Part shown: piece after piece, positions 1 to 6,300 of the stretch
Position numbering within the stretch: position 1 is the first letter of the stretch
How the letters are laid out: every line of letters starts with the position of its first letter
Assembly: GCA_021323155.1 (NCBI GenBank)
Contig: JAJTCI010000122.1
Span: forward strand, 1-7,106
Reading direction: 5' to 3'
From: Chitinophagaceae bacterium
GTDB lineage: Bacteria; Bacteroidota; Bacteroidia; Chitinophagales; Chitinophagaceae
Length of the DNA: 7,106 nt
The notes under the pieces: model-generated
The model's database searches: none
What the model was told of the DNA's origin: nothing
What the model saw: the letters and a program-made list of their open reading frames with translations, nothing else
Position numbers and translations under genes: made by a program

Positions 1-845
1 TTCTCTTTTTTCTGTTGGCGGTTGGCCACCATTGCATAGAGAATGATGAATACCAGCAACACTATGGCGAATATGAAGGTGGAAAGCTGGATGCCGAATT
101 CAATGGTGTACCAGCCTCGTTGTTGCCCGATCAGCGATAAGTAATTGATCAGGGGTGGGAATACGAGTATCATCGGGATGATCCGCCGCATCAGCCGTCC
201 CCCGGTCAGGGGTGACGCGAATGTTTTGATAATCCCATACCGCGTATCGGAGAGTATCAGGGCCAGGATGACGAACAGGAAGGCGATCGTGGTCATCAAT
301 GCCATGGGCGTAAGTCCACCGAACCGGTAGGCTGGCTGCAGGTTGAATACATAACCCAGCAAAGAAGTATATGCGAGCAGGAATGACAGGAACAGCAGTG
401 TTTGCCTGAGCATTTGGAGCTTGTAACCACCCCGCCCGGTAAGCAGCATCGCTATGCCGCAAAGCAGTAAGTTCAGTGCGGTATTCGGCGCGATCTTATT
501 AGGGATGCCACTGTTGCGTATCACGTCACCATACAACAAATAGTCCATGCGAACCTGGGGGACGGGCAAAAAATAGGTGACAAAATGCAACAGGCCGACA
601 ACGCTGAGCACTGCTGCTATCGCATCACGATAAGGAGCGTAGCGTCGTGTATAAAGGATGATCCAGGAGCCAGCCAGGATGAATGTAATAGCTGTGACGG
701 GGTTCATGGGAGTCACACCTGGCACCATGGTTTTAAGGGTGGTGATGTGGAATTGCCAGCCTGTGATCACTACGAGGGCAATGGCGATGGTGGTGCAACC
801 CAGGTAGAATATAACCCTGCGATATAGGGGCAATGAACTATACAT
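1..845 (-). CDS. Membrane-sensor N-terminal domain, probably of a sensor histidine kinase (3' end outside window)
   Basis: The frame is open for 281 codons from an ATG at 845 to the left edge, so only the N-terminus is visible. The upstream in-frame stop lies about 20 bp before this ATG. The translation is almost wholly hydrophobic, with about eight membrane spans near residues 11-29, 51-66, 74-94, 119-137, 146-167, 180-199, 220-240 and 250-272. It ends in a charged stretch (NRQQKKE) that looks like the start of a cytoplasmic linker. A motif of the form P-x-T-A-x-x-F-x-L-x-G recurs near 49 (PVTAITFILAG), 120 (PNTALNLLLCG) and 180 (PMALMTTIAFL). That style is known from membrane input domains placed before PAS or histidine kinase modules, so a sensor kinase is inferred. 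No kinase residue lies inside the window, and a diguanylate cyclase or plain membrane protein is possible. The exported protein at 890-1501 ends 44 bp upstream on the same strand, so co-transcription is plausible. Confidence 0.72.
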   Translation of the reverse strand, partial: MYSSLPLYRRVIFYLGCTTIAIALVVITGWQFHITTLKTMVPGVTPMNPVTAITFILAGSWIILYTRRYAPYRDAIAAVLSVVGLLHFVTYFLPVPQVRMDYLLYGDVIRNSGIPNKIAPNTALNLLLCGIAMLLTGRGGYKLQMLRQTLLFLSFLLAYTSLLGYVFNLQPAYRFGGLTPMALMTTIAFLFVILALILSDTRYGIIKTFASPLTGGRLMRRIIPMILVFPPLINYLSLIGQQRGWYTIEFGIQLSTFIFAIVLLVFIILYAMVANRQQKKE

Positions 846-889
846 CAGCCCCGAAAATACTCGATCCTGATCAAACGGTGTTTAAGGCC

Positions 890-1501
890 TCACAATCGTG
901 GCTCCCGCACGAACTCCCTTCGCTCCCAGTTCTTTTTTGAATGGAAATATTTTAACCGTAGTACAAGTCCATGCCGGTAAAGATTACCCGCTTCTTTGTT
1001 ATTCAGCAGGAATGAATAATTGTACAGGAGGTCCAGGTGCACCAGCGTCATCCCGACCCCGGGCCTCAGGTAATGTTGTTTGCTGGTGAGGTCATAGAGG
1101 TACTCGCCCCGCATCCCGAAGTTGAAGATGATAACGAAGGGGAAGAAATCGTTTTCATAAAATGCTTTCAGCGCGTGGTGGTTTTTGTCACCGGCCCGGG
1201 TGATGGAATACCCCGCACCCCAGCTTTGGACCAGGTAATAACCCAGCCCGCGCGGCGCATAGGAACCCAGACCGTAGGTTCTCCCGATATTAATATCGAA
1301 TTCTTTATTTCTTGCGAAGTTCACCCCTGCCGCGAAGTAGGTGGAGTTGCCCCATATGCCATTTTTGTATGGGTTGGTTACCCGGTAATAACTCGTATCC
1401 CTTCGTGGTGATGATACAGTGGAATCTGTTTGCGCATGGGTAAAATCGCAGGTAAAAACAAACAGTAGCGTAAGGAGTGTGTAAAAACGTACCGTAACCA
1501 T
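890..1501 (-). CDS. Exported outer-membrane beta-barrel-like protein, function unknown
   Basis: This encodes 203 residues from an ATG at 1501. Residues 1-23 form a Sec signal peptide with a hydrophobic core (LLTLLFVFTC) and a likely cleavage after HAQ. The mature part has alternating polar and hydrophobic strands rich in Tyr, Phe and Gly, for example near 54-62, 110-135 and 145-165, and it ends in basic residues without a terminal aromatic. This resembles small Bacteroidota outer-membrane or periplasmic beta-barrel-like proteins, but I recognise no specific family. The sequence AGGTGA lies just before the ATG. A Bacteroidota-like -7 element (TATCTTTA on the minus strand, 1507-1514) lies so near the start that transcription from it would give an almost leaderless mRNA. 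The divergent small gene at 1603 shares the 101-bp intergenic region. The sensor-like gene follows 44 bp downstream. Confidence 0.75.
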   Translation of the reverse strand: MVTVRFYTLLTLLFVFTCDFTHAQTDSTVSSPRRDTSYYRVTNPYKNGIWGNSTYFAAGVNFARNKEFDINIGRTYGLGSYAPRGLGYYLVQSWGAGYSITRAGDKNHHALKAFYENDFFPFVIIFNFGMRGEYLYDLTSKQHYLRPGVGMTLVHLDLLYNYSFLLNNKEAGNLYRHGLVLRLKYFHSKKNWERREFVREPRL

Positions 1502-1602
1502 TCACCTAAAGATATGGCCTGGTTTTCAGATCTATACAACAACTATTGGCACCGGTCGGGGTGCTGGCATGGAATTTATATGTATTAATATAAAGACAGG
1601 AT

Positions 1603-1734
1603 ATGAGACAACCGACAGTTAAGAAAGTAAAGAAGCTCAAGGCGGTGTTTGGTGTGATCACGGCAGTATTTAGTCTTGCCATCGCCATACAACAGATCGT
1701 CCAGCTGAAGAAAGGAAAGACAGCGCAGGCTTAA
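1603..1734 (+). CDS. Small single-span membrane protein (43 aa), function unknown
   Basis: ATG at 1603 to TAA at 1732-1734 gives 43 residues. A basic N-terminus (KKVKKLK, residues 7-13) precedes one hydrophobic segment at about 14-33 (VFGVITAVFSLAIAIQQIV) and a basic tail (LKKGK). This is a positive-inside, single-span layout. AGG lies close before the start (ACAGGAT-ATG). The gene is divergent from the exported protein at 890-1501, and a strong terminator begins 72 bp after its stop. That gives it an apparent complete transcription unit and supports a real gene. No family is recognised. Chance cannot be excluded at this length, although the codon choice looks like that of the neighbours. Confidence 0.5.
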   Translation: MRQPTVKKVKKLKAVFGVITAVFSLAIAIQQIVQLKKGKTAQA

Positions 1735-1806
1735 AGATACATGCCATTGTTGATGGGCTGACGGGCGTCTTAGATACCTGTTGGGTCAGCAGTGGCTAAC
1801 CAAGCT

Positions 1807-1841
1807 AAAGCGGCATCTACGATAACGATGCCGCTTTTTTT
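1807..1841 (+). terminator. Intrinsic (rho-independent) terminator
   Basis: The arm AAAGCGGCATC (1807-1817) pairs perfectly with GATGCCGCTTT (1827-1837) across a 9-nt loop. A run of seven T (1835-1841) follows on the plus strand. It would end transcription from the small gene at 1603-1734. Its T-run overlaps the stop codon of the convergent gene at 1840-2412. On the minus strand the hairpin is followed only by TTTAGC, so it could work there more weakly. Confidence 0.85.
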
Positions 1842-2412
1842 ATTTCCGCATTACTTCCTCACGCGGTTGAAGCGGTTGCCAGGTGCCGTCGAACAAAGCC
1901 TGCAGGTCGCGCTTCATAACACCCGCCGCGCGACGCGCAACGACAAAATGATACAGCATCACCAGCGCGACGAATATTGCTGTTATTCCAAGGGCCGGCC
2001 AGAAGAAAGTGAAATAGCTTCCGCCCACACCATTTTGAAGCCAGGCCGAAGCCAGCACCGGGAACAGGAAGCAGAGCCCGATGAAGATCCAGCTGGAGCT
2101 TTGCAGCTTTACTTCCACGTTGATCGTGGAGCCACTTATCGCCCGGCTTATCGTACCATAGCCTTTGTATCCATCGTAAAAATTTCGGGAGTCGCGAACA
2201 CGTGCGCTCCGCCAAACCCGTTCCCGGTACCACCGGACTTTCCCATATGCCACACGTAAAGTAAAGTTGTTGTTGGTGATCCTGCCAGAATATCCCTTCG
2301 TCAGGTCAGCCGAAAAGATGCCGGTTGAAGCATCAATAAATGAATGTAGCTTCTGCAATACTTTTTCCTCCGGCATGCCAGTATCAATTTCAAATCTTTT
2401 GAACACGATCAT
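1840..2412 (-). CDS. Two-span membrane protein, function unknown
   Basis: This encodes 190 residues from an ATG at 2412 to a TAA at 1840-1842. Residues 1-105 are soluble and mixed in charge, with an aromatic and basic stretch at 55-90 (KVRWYRERVWR, FYDGYKGYG). Two hydrophobic spans follow at about 108-125 and 136-158, joined by a short Gly/Ser loop, then a basic amphipathic tail (160-190). There is no signal peptide, so the soluble part is probably cytoplasmic, with a membrane hairpin anchoring it. I recognise no family. It converges on the small plus-strand gene at the shared terminator and lies 88 bp upstream of the thioredoxin-like gene's stop on the same strand. Confidence 0.72.
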   Translation of the reverse strand: MIVFKRFEIDTGMPEEKVLQKLHSFIDASTGIFSADLTKGYSGRITNNNFTLRVAYGKVRWYRERVWRSARVRDSRNFYDGYKGYGTISRAISGSTINVEVKLQSSSWIFIGLCFLFPVLASAWLQNGVGGSYFTFFWPALGITAIFVALVMLYHFVVARRAAGVMKRDLQALFDGTWQPLQPREEVMRK

Positions 2413-2500
2413 GCGAGGAAGATATGAAAACTGTATAAAGTTTATAGCTGGGTAGGCGGATCAACGTACCAATGAGGGTGCACCGGGTGAGTAACCAAGG

Positions 2501-3682
2501 TTACTTAAGGTCGGGGTATTGCTCTTTCAGGATCGTCTTATATTCCGCTGGGATCGCCGGGTGCTTGTAAGCTTTGGTGGCTGCGGCGAGCGCTTTATCG
2601 TCATCAGCGGTCTTCATGTAACTCATCCATTGCATCAGGTATAACCAGAACTCCTTGTTCTTGTCGGACGGCGCGGGTTTGAATGCCGCCAGGCTTTTCT
2701 GGAATGACCGGTATTCCGTGTCTCCGAATTCAGCATGGTTGTCGATCATCAATGTAGCGATCTCTTCCAGCGTGAGCTTCTTCGTGGTTTCCAGTAAGGC
2801 ATTCGACAATAGTTTCATTGCCGCGGCCGGGTCTTCGTCTACCCGCAGCGCGATGAGGACCTGGAGGTCCTTTTTTGCAAACGCGGCTCTTTTAGGCGCC
2901 ACGCGTTTGAACACCGCGGTGAACGAATCGATATTATTCTCGTATTGCTCGTAGGATTGAAGGCCCAGCGAAAATGCTTTCTTATAGATCAGGTCGGTGG
3001 TGTGTTCAGCGGTCCATTCCATCACCTTCGCGATCTTCGCCTGGTTGGCATACAGGTAGATCACTTCTTTCTCAGTGAGGTCAATATAATAGAAGGTGGC
3101 AAACGCTGATGATTGATCGGCAAGAAAACCGCCTTTGGCCTTGATATACTTGCGCACGATCACATCCAGGTCTGCATCGTCCATCTTTTTGGCCTGGTCT
3201 GCCCATCTTTCAAACATTTCGTCATTGAGCTCGTTCTTTTCCGCGCGGGCTTTCAGCGGGAAATACTGCCATTCCGGGTCTTTGGAATTTTCGCCCAGTT
3301 CGATGAAATCCTGTGCTTCCATCCCGCCAACATATTTATGGACCATCTTACCATCCGGCGTAAAGAACAGCAGGGTAGGGTAGGCGGTCACATTGAATTC
3401 TTCGGAGAGCCTGAGGCCTTCACCGGCTTCCATATCCATTTTTACATTGATGAAGTTGGCGTTATAATAATCCGCCACGATCTTTTCGGTGTAGACTGAT
3501 TCTTCCATGTACTTGCACGGTCCGCACCAGGTGGCATACGCATCGAAGAAGATCATTTTGTTCTCGCGCTTTGCTTTTTCTTTTACCTGTGCCCAGGTGG
3601 CGTTATCAAACTTTATTTCGTCACTGGCGATAAGTGGCTGGAGAAACAGAAGGGCGGAACAAAAAAGGGCGATCGTCTTCAT
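2501..3682 (-). CDS. Secreted thioredoxin-family protein with long C-terminal helical domain
   Basis: The start chosen is the ATG at 3682, because it begins a clear Sec signal (MKTIALFCSALLFLQPLIAS). The frame stays open up to 3877, but that extension only translates the heptamer repeats. The protein has 393 residues. A thioredoxin fold spans about 25-130. The redox motif is WCGPC at 52-56, so both cysteines are present, and the cis-proline is in the AYPT segment at about P102. FFTPDGKMVHKYVGG matches the last strands of the fold. Residues 141-393 are mostly helical and charged, with no family I recognise. The known role of such proteins is periplasmic thiol-disulfide exchange. The partner here is not evident from the neighbours. 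The unusually long tail may bind a substrate or partner (inference). The gene lies 194 bp downstream of the methyltransferase stop, across a repeat-rich spacer. Confidence 0.88.
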   Translation of the reverse strand: MKTIALFCSALLFLQPLIASDEIKFDNATWAQVKEKAKRENKMIFFDAYATWCGPCKYMEESVYTEKIVADYYNANFINVKMDMEAGEGLRLSEEFNVTAYPTLLFFTPDGKMVHKYVGGMEAQDFIELGENSKDPEWQYFPLKARAEKNELNDEMFERWADQAKKMDDADLDVIVRKYIKAKGGFLADQSSAFATFYYIDLTEKEVIYLYANQAKIAKVMEWTAEHTTDLIYKKAFSLGLQSYEQYENNIDSFTAVFKRVAPKRAAFAKKDLQVLIALRVDEDPAAAMKLLSNALLETTKKLTLEEIATLMIDNHAEFGDTEYRSFQKSLAAFKPAPSDKNKEFWLYLMQWMSYMKTADDDKALAAATKAYKHPAIPAEYKTILKEQYPDLK

Positions 3683-3761
3683 GTGGCGTTGATTTATAGG
3701 GTTTACAGGGGATGAAGATACTTGTGGTGTAGTGTTGGTAACGTTAAGGAAATGATATTTT

Positions 3762-3862
3762 GGTGAATGGTGAATGGCGAATAGGCAATGCCCGCCCGAA
3801 CGTACCATGGGTACGGGCGGGGTGAATGGGCAATGGTGATTGGTGAATTGTGAATGGGCCCC
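3762..3862. repeat. Degenerate 7-bp tandem repeat block (GGTGAAT type) with central hairpin
   Basis: Units GGTGAAT, GGTGAAT, GGCGAAT and AGGCAAT run from 3762 to 3789. A GC-rich inverted repeat follows, and then the heptamers resume with GGTGAAT, GGGCAAT, GGTGATT, GGTGAAT and TGTGAAT to about 3855. On the minus strand they read ATTCACC. The block lies between the methyltransferase stop and the thioredoxin-like gene's start. Confidence 0.8.
3791..3821. repeat. GC-rich inverted repeat (hairpin) inside the heptamer block
   Basis: CCCGCCC (3791-3797) pairs with GGGCGGG (3815-3821), and GTACC (3802-3806) pairs with GGTAC (3810-3814). A four-base bulge GAAC (3798-3801) sits on one side and the loop is three bases (ATG). 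No T-run follows on either strand, so it is not a standard intrinsic terminator. Confidence 0.7.
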
Positions 3863-3876
3863 GTCATCGTAAATCA

Positions 3877-4530
3877 TTAATGGTCGTGGGAGGGCGCGTT
3901 TTTCTTTGCCGTATACATCAGGTCGATGGTGGTGGTGCCATCCTGTTCGGGGTATTCGCTGGTTTCCATTCGTTCGATGGTGAAGCCATGCATGGCAAAC
4001 AGGTGTTCCAGGAAAGTCCGCGGGTAATAGCTGATATGCATTTCACTGTCACCGGTGAAACTGGTCTTCTCGTACCCTGATCTTGATCTTTCGCCTTCCA
4101 TGCAGCTGAGGTATACGAAACCGCCGGGGGATGTTAGATCCGCCATGGTGGTGAAGAAGCCGGGCATGTCTTCATAGGAGAGATACGGGATAGAGAAAGG
4201 AACCATCACTGCATCGAATCGTTCGGTGAGTAAACCGGCGTCCCGGATATCCATCACGCGGAATTCCACGCCGGGATTTTGTTCCCTTGCCATCGTAATC
4301 ATTGCGGGTGAGAGGTCTATGCCAAGGTATTCAAGGTCGGGTCGCCGGCTTCGCAGGTATTTGATCACGTTGCCAGGGCCGCAACCGAGTTCGATCACTT
4401 TGCCGTTCAGGGGCAGGACTTCGAGCAGGAGATCAAAACTGCTTTTGTACACGCCGAGGTCCATGAAGCGGTTGACGTATTCGGTGACGAACTGGTCGTA
4501 GATATTGGTGTTGTGGAGGGAGGGGTCCAT
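3877..4530 (-). CDS. Class I SAM-dependent methyltransferase
   Basis: This encodes 217 residues from an ATG at 4530. The Rossmann-type SAM site is clear: motif I is VIELGCGPG at 45-53, motif II is the acidic end of strand 2 (YLGIDLSP, D72), and the motif III region is VMDIRDAG (92-99). The post-I region SPAMITMAREQ is typical of the Methyltransf_11/25 type. Length and layout fit a small stand-alone enzyme that transfers a methyl group from S-adenosylmethionine. The C-terminal half (SYYPRTFLEHLFAMHGF) is the usual variable substrate part, so the substrate cannot be named. There is no signal peptide, so it is cytoplasmic. Heptamer repeats lie immediately before its start and after its stop. The acetyltransferase lies 82 bp upstream on the same strand. 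Confidence 0.9.
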   Translation of the reverse strand: MDPSLHNTNIYDQFVTEYVNRFMDLGVYKSSFDLLLEVLPLNGKVIELGCGPGNVIKYLRSRRPDLEYLGIDLSPAMITMAREQNPGVEFRVMDIRDAGLLTERFDAVMVPFSIPYLSYEDMPGFFTTMADLTSPGGFVYLSCMEGERSRSGYEKTSFTGDSEMHISYYPRTFLEHLFAMHGFTIERMETSEYPEQDGTTTIDLMYTAKKNAPSHDH

Positions 4531-4600
4531 GAGGGTGAATGGGGAATGGTGAATGGTGAATCATGAATGGGTGAAAGGTCAAATGTGAAAGGTCAACTTG
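4530..4600. repeat. Second degenerate heptamer repeat block, upstream of the methyltransferase start
   Basis: From 4538 there are units close to GGTGAAT (GGTGAAT, GGGGAAT, GGTGAAT, GGTGAAT, CATGAAT, then GGTGAAA). A 12-bp direct repeat GTGAAAGGTCAA follows at 4571-4582 and 4585-4596 (period 14, twice the heptamer). The block starts within a few bases of the methyltransferase ATG (4530), where the leader or ribosome binding site of that gene would lie. It is the same repeat family as at 3762-3862. Confidence 0.78.
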
Positions 4601-4612
4601 GGAGAGTGCCTT

Positions 4613-5152
4613 TCATCTTCGGAATTCTCTTTCCAACAATGAGAAGAGGATAGAGTCTTCATATACTCCGTTCGTAAGATAGTGTTCACGAAGCCTTCCT
4701 TCTTGGGTGAAACCGAATTTGCGGACCAGTTTAAGCGAGGCGGTATTGGTGGGGCCGATAAAGGCCTCCACGCGTTTCAGCTTCATGGTGTCAAATCCGT
4801 AGGCGAGGATAACTGCGATTGCCTCGCTCATCAGTCCCTTGCCTCTTTGATCGTCATGGTTCAGGCTGTAGCCGATCTCGGCCCTGTGGTGATCGAGGTA
4901 CCAGGTATGGTAGCCGCACCAGCCAATCAGTTGTTCAGTTTCCTTATCGATAAGTTGAAAGATGAGCAGCGATTTATTGAACGTTGCGAATCCTTTTTCC
5001 GCACGGGCTCTTTCTTTTTCGATATTGTCTGGGGTCACACCAAGAAATGTTACCAGTTCTTCGTCCGTGCCGGAAGTTAGTATCCGTACGTAATCTTCGT
5101 CGGTGAGTTTACGCAGGTAAAGCCTTTTTGTTTCCAGTGTTTCAAATTGCAT
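4613..5152 (-). CDS. GNAT-family N-acetyltransferase (RimJ/RimL type)
   Basis: This encodes 179 residues from an ATG at 5152. It opens with the ETKRLYLRKLTDED pattern characteristic of Acetyltransf_3 proteins. The acetyl-CoA pyrophosphate-binding loop is D-Q-R-G-K-G-L (101-107), followed by the helix MSEAIAVILAYGF. Then come the usual VEAFIGPTNTASLKLVRKFGF (about 128-148, with N136 and S139) and the closing LREHYLTNGVYEDSILFSLLERE. The length is normal for the family. It transfers an acetyl group from acetyl-CoA to a primary amine. Family members act on ribosomal proteins, other peptides or small molecules, and the substrate cannot be told here. It is cytoplasmic. The putative lipoprotein gene ends 56 bp upstream on the same strand. 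Confidence 0.92.
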   Translation of the reverse strand: MQFETLETKRLYLRKLTDEDYVRILTSGTDEELVTFLGVTPDNIEKERARAEKGFATFNKSLLIFQLIDKETEQLIGWCGYHTWYLDHHRAEIGYSLNHDDQRGKGLMSEAIAVILAYGFDTMKLKRVEAFIGPTNTASLKLVRKFGFTQEGRLREHYLTNGVYEDSILFSLLEREFRR

Positions 5153-5208
5153 GGGAGTATCGTCCTTATACGCGAAGCTATCAGATTATGTGTTTAGTAC
5201 CGTCACCA

Positions 5209-5751
5209 TTATCTGGACGGCATCAGCCGGGTCCAGCAACCGCCGTCTTTCTCATCCAGTCGCAGGAGGCCGTGTTGCAGGCTCCAGTAGATCCTGTCGA
5301 CGTTGAATAAATGGTCAACGGCATTGTTAATGATAACGATGACATCCTTGAATGAGTGCTGTCCAAGATCCAATGTGGTCGGTGCAATCGAATCCAACGG
5401 GATGGTGCCGTTCCACCTGCCGTCTACATTGTAATAGAGGTGCACCACCTGGTCGTCGTGGGTCTTGAAGAAAGTGAATATGAGCGGGCCATATTTCATC
5501 CAGGGTTGTTTTGCATTCGCCCTACGGATCGTTTTCTCCAGCGAGGTAACCGTGGAATAGCTTTCGTAATAGGGCCGTTTGCGTTCGTCTGTATGGCCGA
5601 GTTTCTTATCAATAAAGAAATCAAAGTTTGATGGGCGGGCGTAGCGTTTTTCGAAAACCAGAGTGTCGGTGATGCCAGCCTTATTAATAAAAACCTGTGG
5701 CGCGGACAGGTCTCCGGGGAGGAATGGCTCGTCGGCGGTGGTAGTGCGCAC
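5209..5751 (-). CDS. Putative lipoprotein, function unknown; true start probably upstream and non-ATG
   Basis: From the only standard start codon (GTG at 5751) the protein has 180 residues. The frame stays open to a TAA at 5821-5823. The extra codons read I-I-L-P-R-L-L-P-Y-C-L-L-L-T-L-A-S-C, which is a lipoprotein signal with an LASC lipobox. A GTG start would discard this, so translation more likely begins near 5809-5817 at ATC, ATC or CTG, none of which is usual. The body has aromatic-rich strands (FFKTHDDQVVHLYYNVDGRW at about 94-113) and a helical C-terminus, but no family I recognise. If lipidated it would sit in the inner or outer membrane facing the periplasm. It lies just downstream of the redoxin remnant and may once have shared its transcript. 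Confidence 0.68.
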   Translation of the reverse strand: MRTTTADEPFLPGDLSAPQVFINKAGITDTLVFEKRYARPSNFDFFIDKKLGHTDERKRPYYESYSTVTSLEKTIRRANAKQPWMKYGPLIFTFFKTHDDQVVHLYYNVDGRWNGTIPLDSIAPTTLDLGQHSFKDVIVIINNAVDHLFNVDRIYWSLQHGLLRLDEKDGGCWTRLMPSR

Positions 5752-5867
5752 CTTGCCGTAGAAACAGGAGGCAAGGGTGAGTAAAAGGCAATATGGGAGG
5801 AGGCGCGGCAGGATGATAGTTTAGAATGAAGATACAGGATCAGGTAGTTTTCGCGGCACGGTCAGCT

Positions 5868-5993
5868 TCAGAGACCCTTCAAAATACTGATCATCGCGTC
5901 TATTTCATTTACCAGTTCCGCATCCGTGCTGAAACCGCCGGATTGGAAGCGAAGTATACCTGACTTGTCAATGAAATACTTTCGCCTAACGCC
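5868..5993 (-). pseudogene. 3' remnant of a TlpA/redoxin-like thioredoxin-fold gene
   Basis: The last 36 codons before the TGA at 5868 encode KYFIDKSGILRFQSGGF followed by STDAELVNEIDAMISILKGL. This matches the end of TlpA/AhpC-TSA-type thioredoxin folds: the strand F-I-D-K-x-G, the paired strand, and the final helix ELVNEID. In that family the preceding segment carries the cis-proline and, further back, CxxC. Here only GVRR precedes it, and the DNA then runs into degenerate REP palindromes from 5995 on. The frame stays open to 6362, but that part only translates REP repeats (CWSPDQQ and CWSGDQQ units). I therefore read it as a gene whose 5' portion was lost or replaced. A very divergent intact gene is a less likely alternative. 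Confidence 0.55.
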
Positions 5994-5994
5994 T

Positions 5995-6010
5995 TTGTTG
6001 GTCGCCTGGC
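5995..6010 (-). repeat. Degenerate or partial REP palindrome
   Basis: TTGTTGGTCGCCTG matches the first 14 bases of the GCCT-loop orientation and then diverges (GC), so the second arm is lost. It directly follows the redoxin remnant. Minus strand here means the copy with loop GCCT on the plus strand. Confidence 0.65.
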
Positions 6011-6016
6011 TCGCCG

Positions 6017-6038
6017 TTGTTGGTTCGCCTGACCAACG
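6017..6038 (-). repeat. REP palindrome, imperfect copy (GCCT loop)
   Basis: The first arm TTGTTGGT is followed by one extra T before the CGCCTGACCAAC part. The last bases are CG instead of AA. Both arms can still pair. Confidence 0.75.
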
Positions 6039-6076
6039 ACATTTTCTGACGGTCCGGCTAGTTGTTGGTAAGGACA

Positions 6077-6118
6077 AATACGAAGCCGGACGCCGTTGTT
6101 GGTCGCCTGACCAACAAC
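6077..6118. repeat. 42-bp direct repeat, copy 1 (second copy at 6301-6342)
   Basis: The unit AATACGAAGCCGGACGCC plus a full REP palindrome and a final C is identical at 6077-6118 and 6301-6342, 224 bp apart. Weaker similarity extends leftward (GTTGGTAAGGAC against GTTGGGTGAAGATT). The mobile or duplicated unit was therefore larger than the palindrome alone. Confidence 0.88.
6096..6117 (-). repeat. REP palindrome, perfect copy (GCCT loop)
   Basis: Arm TTGTTGGTC, loop GCCT and arm GACCAACAA form a perfect 9-bp stem. It lies at the right end of the first copy of a 42-bp direct repeat (6077-6118). Confidence 0.92.
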
Positions 6119-6215
6119 TGTTCGCCTGGTGAGGCTCATATTGGTACCGGAGTATATGGGGCTTACTTCCACTAGAGGGGGATGCGTAAATATTTTGCTT
6201 TGCGGTGTAGAAATT

Positions 6216-6237
6216 TTGTTGGTCAGGCGACCAACAA
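6216..6237 (+). repeat. REP palindrome, perfect copy (AGGC loop)
   Basis: Arm TTGTTGGTC, loop AGGC and arm GACCAACAA. It has the opposite polarity to its left neighbours. GTAG (6207-6210) lies 5 bp before it. The following bases (AGGCCCTG) are shared with the copy at 7025. Confidence 0.92.
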
Positions 6238-6300
6238 AGGCCCTGTCTCCGTTTTATGCGTTTCGAGGGGATTAACGGCTCCAGTCGTTGGGTGAAGATT

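Noticed and set aside
100..462. A 120-residue minus-strand frame inside the left-edge gene
   Set aside because: It is a shadow. The frame open from 845 to 1 is hydrophobic, continuous and typical of a membrane domain.
1758..1800. Possible tRNA or structured RNA between the small gene and the terminator
   Set aside because: Only a 6-bp GCTGAC/GTCAGC pairing is visible. There is no tRNA-like arm pattern.
2490..2505. Inverted repeat AGTAACC/GGTTACT at the thioredoxin-like stop codon as a terminator
   Set aside because: The two-base loop is too tight, and no T-run follows on the minus strand.
3113..3499. Plus-strand open frames opposite the thioredoxin-like gene
   Set aside because: They are antisense shadows of a gene with a clear WCGPC thioredoxin fold.
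3683..3877. N-terminal extension of the thioredoxin-like protein to 3877
   Set aside because: The extension translates heptamer repeats and would bury the signal peptide that begins at 3682.
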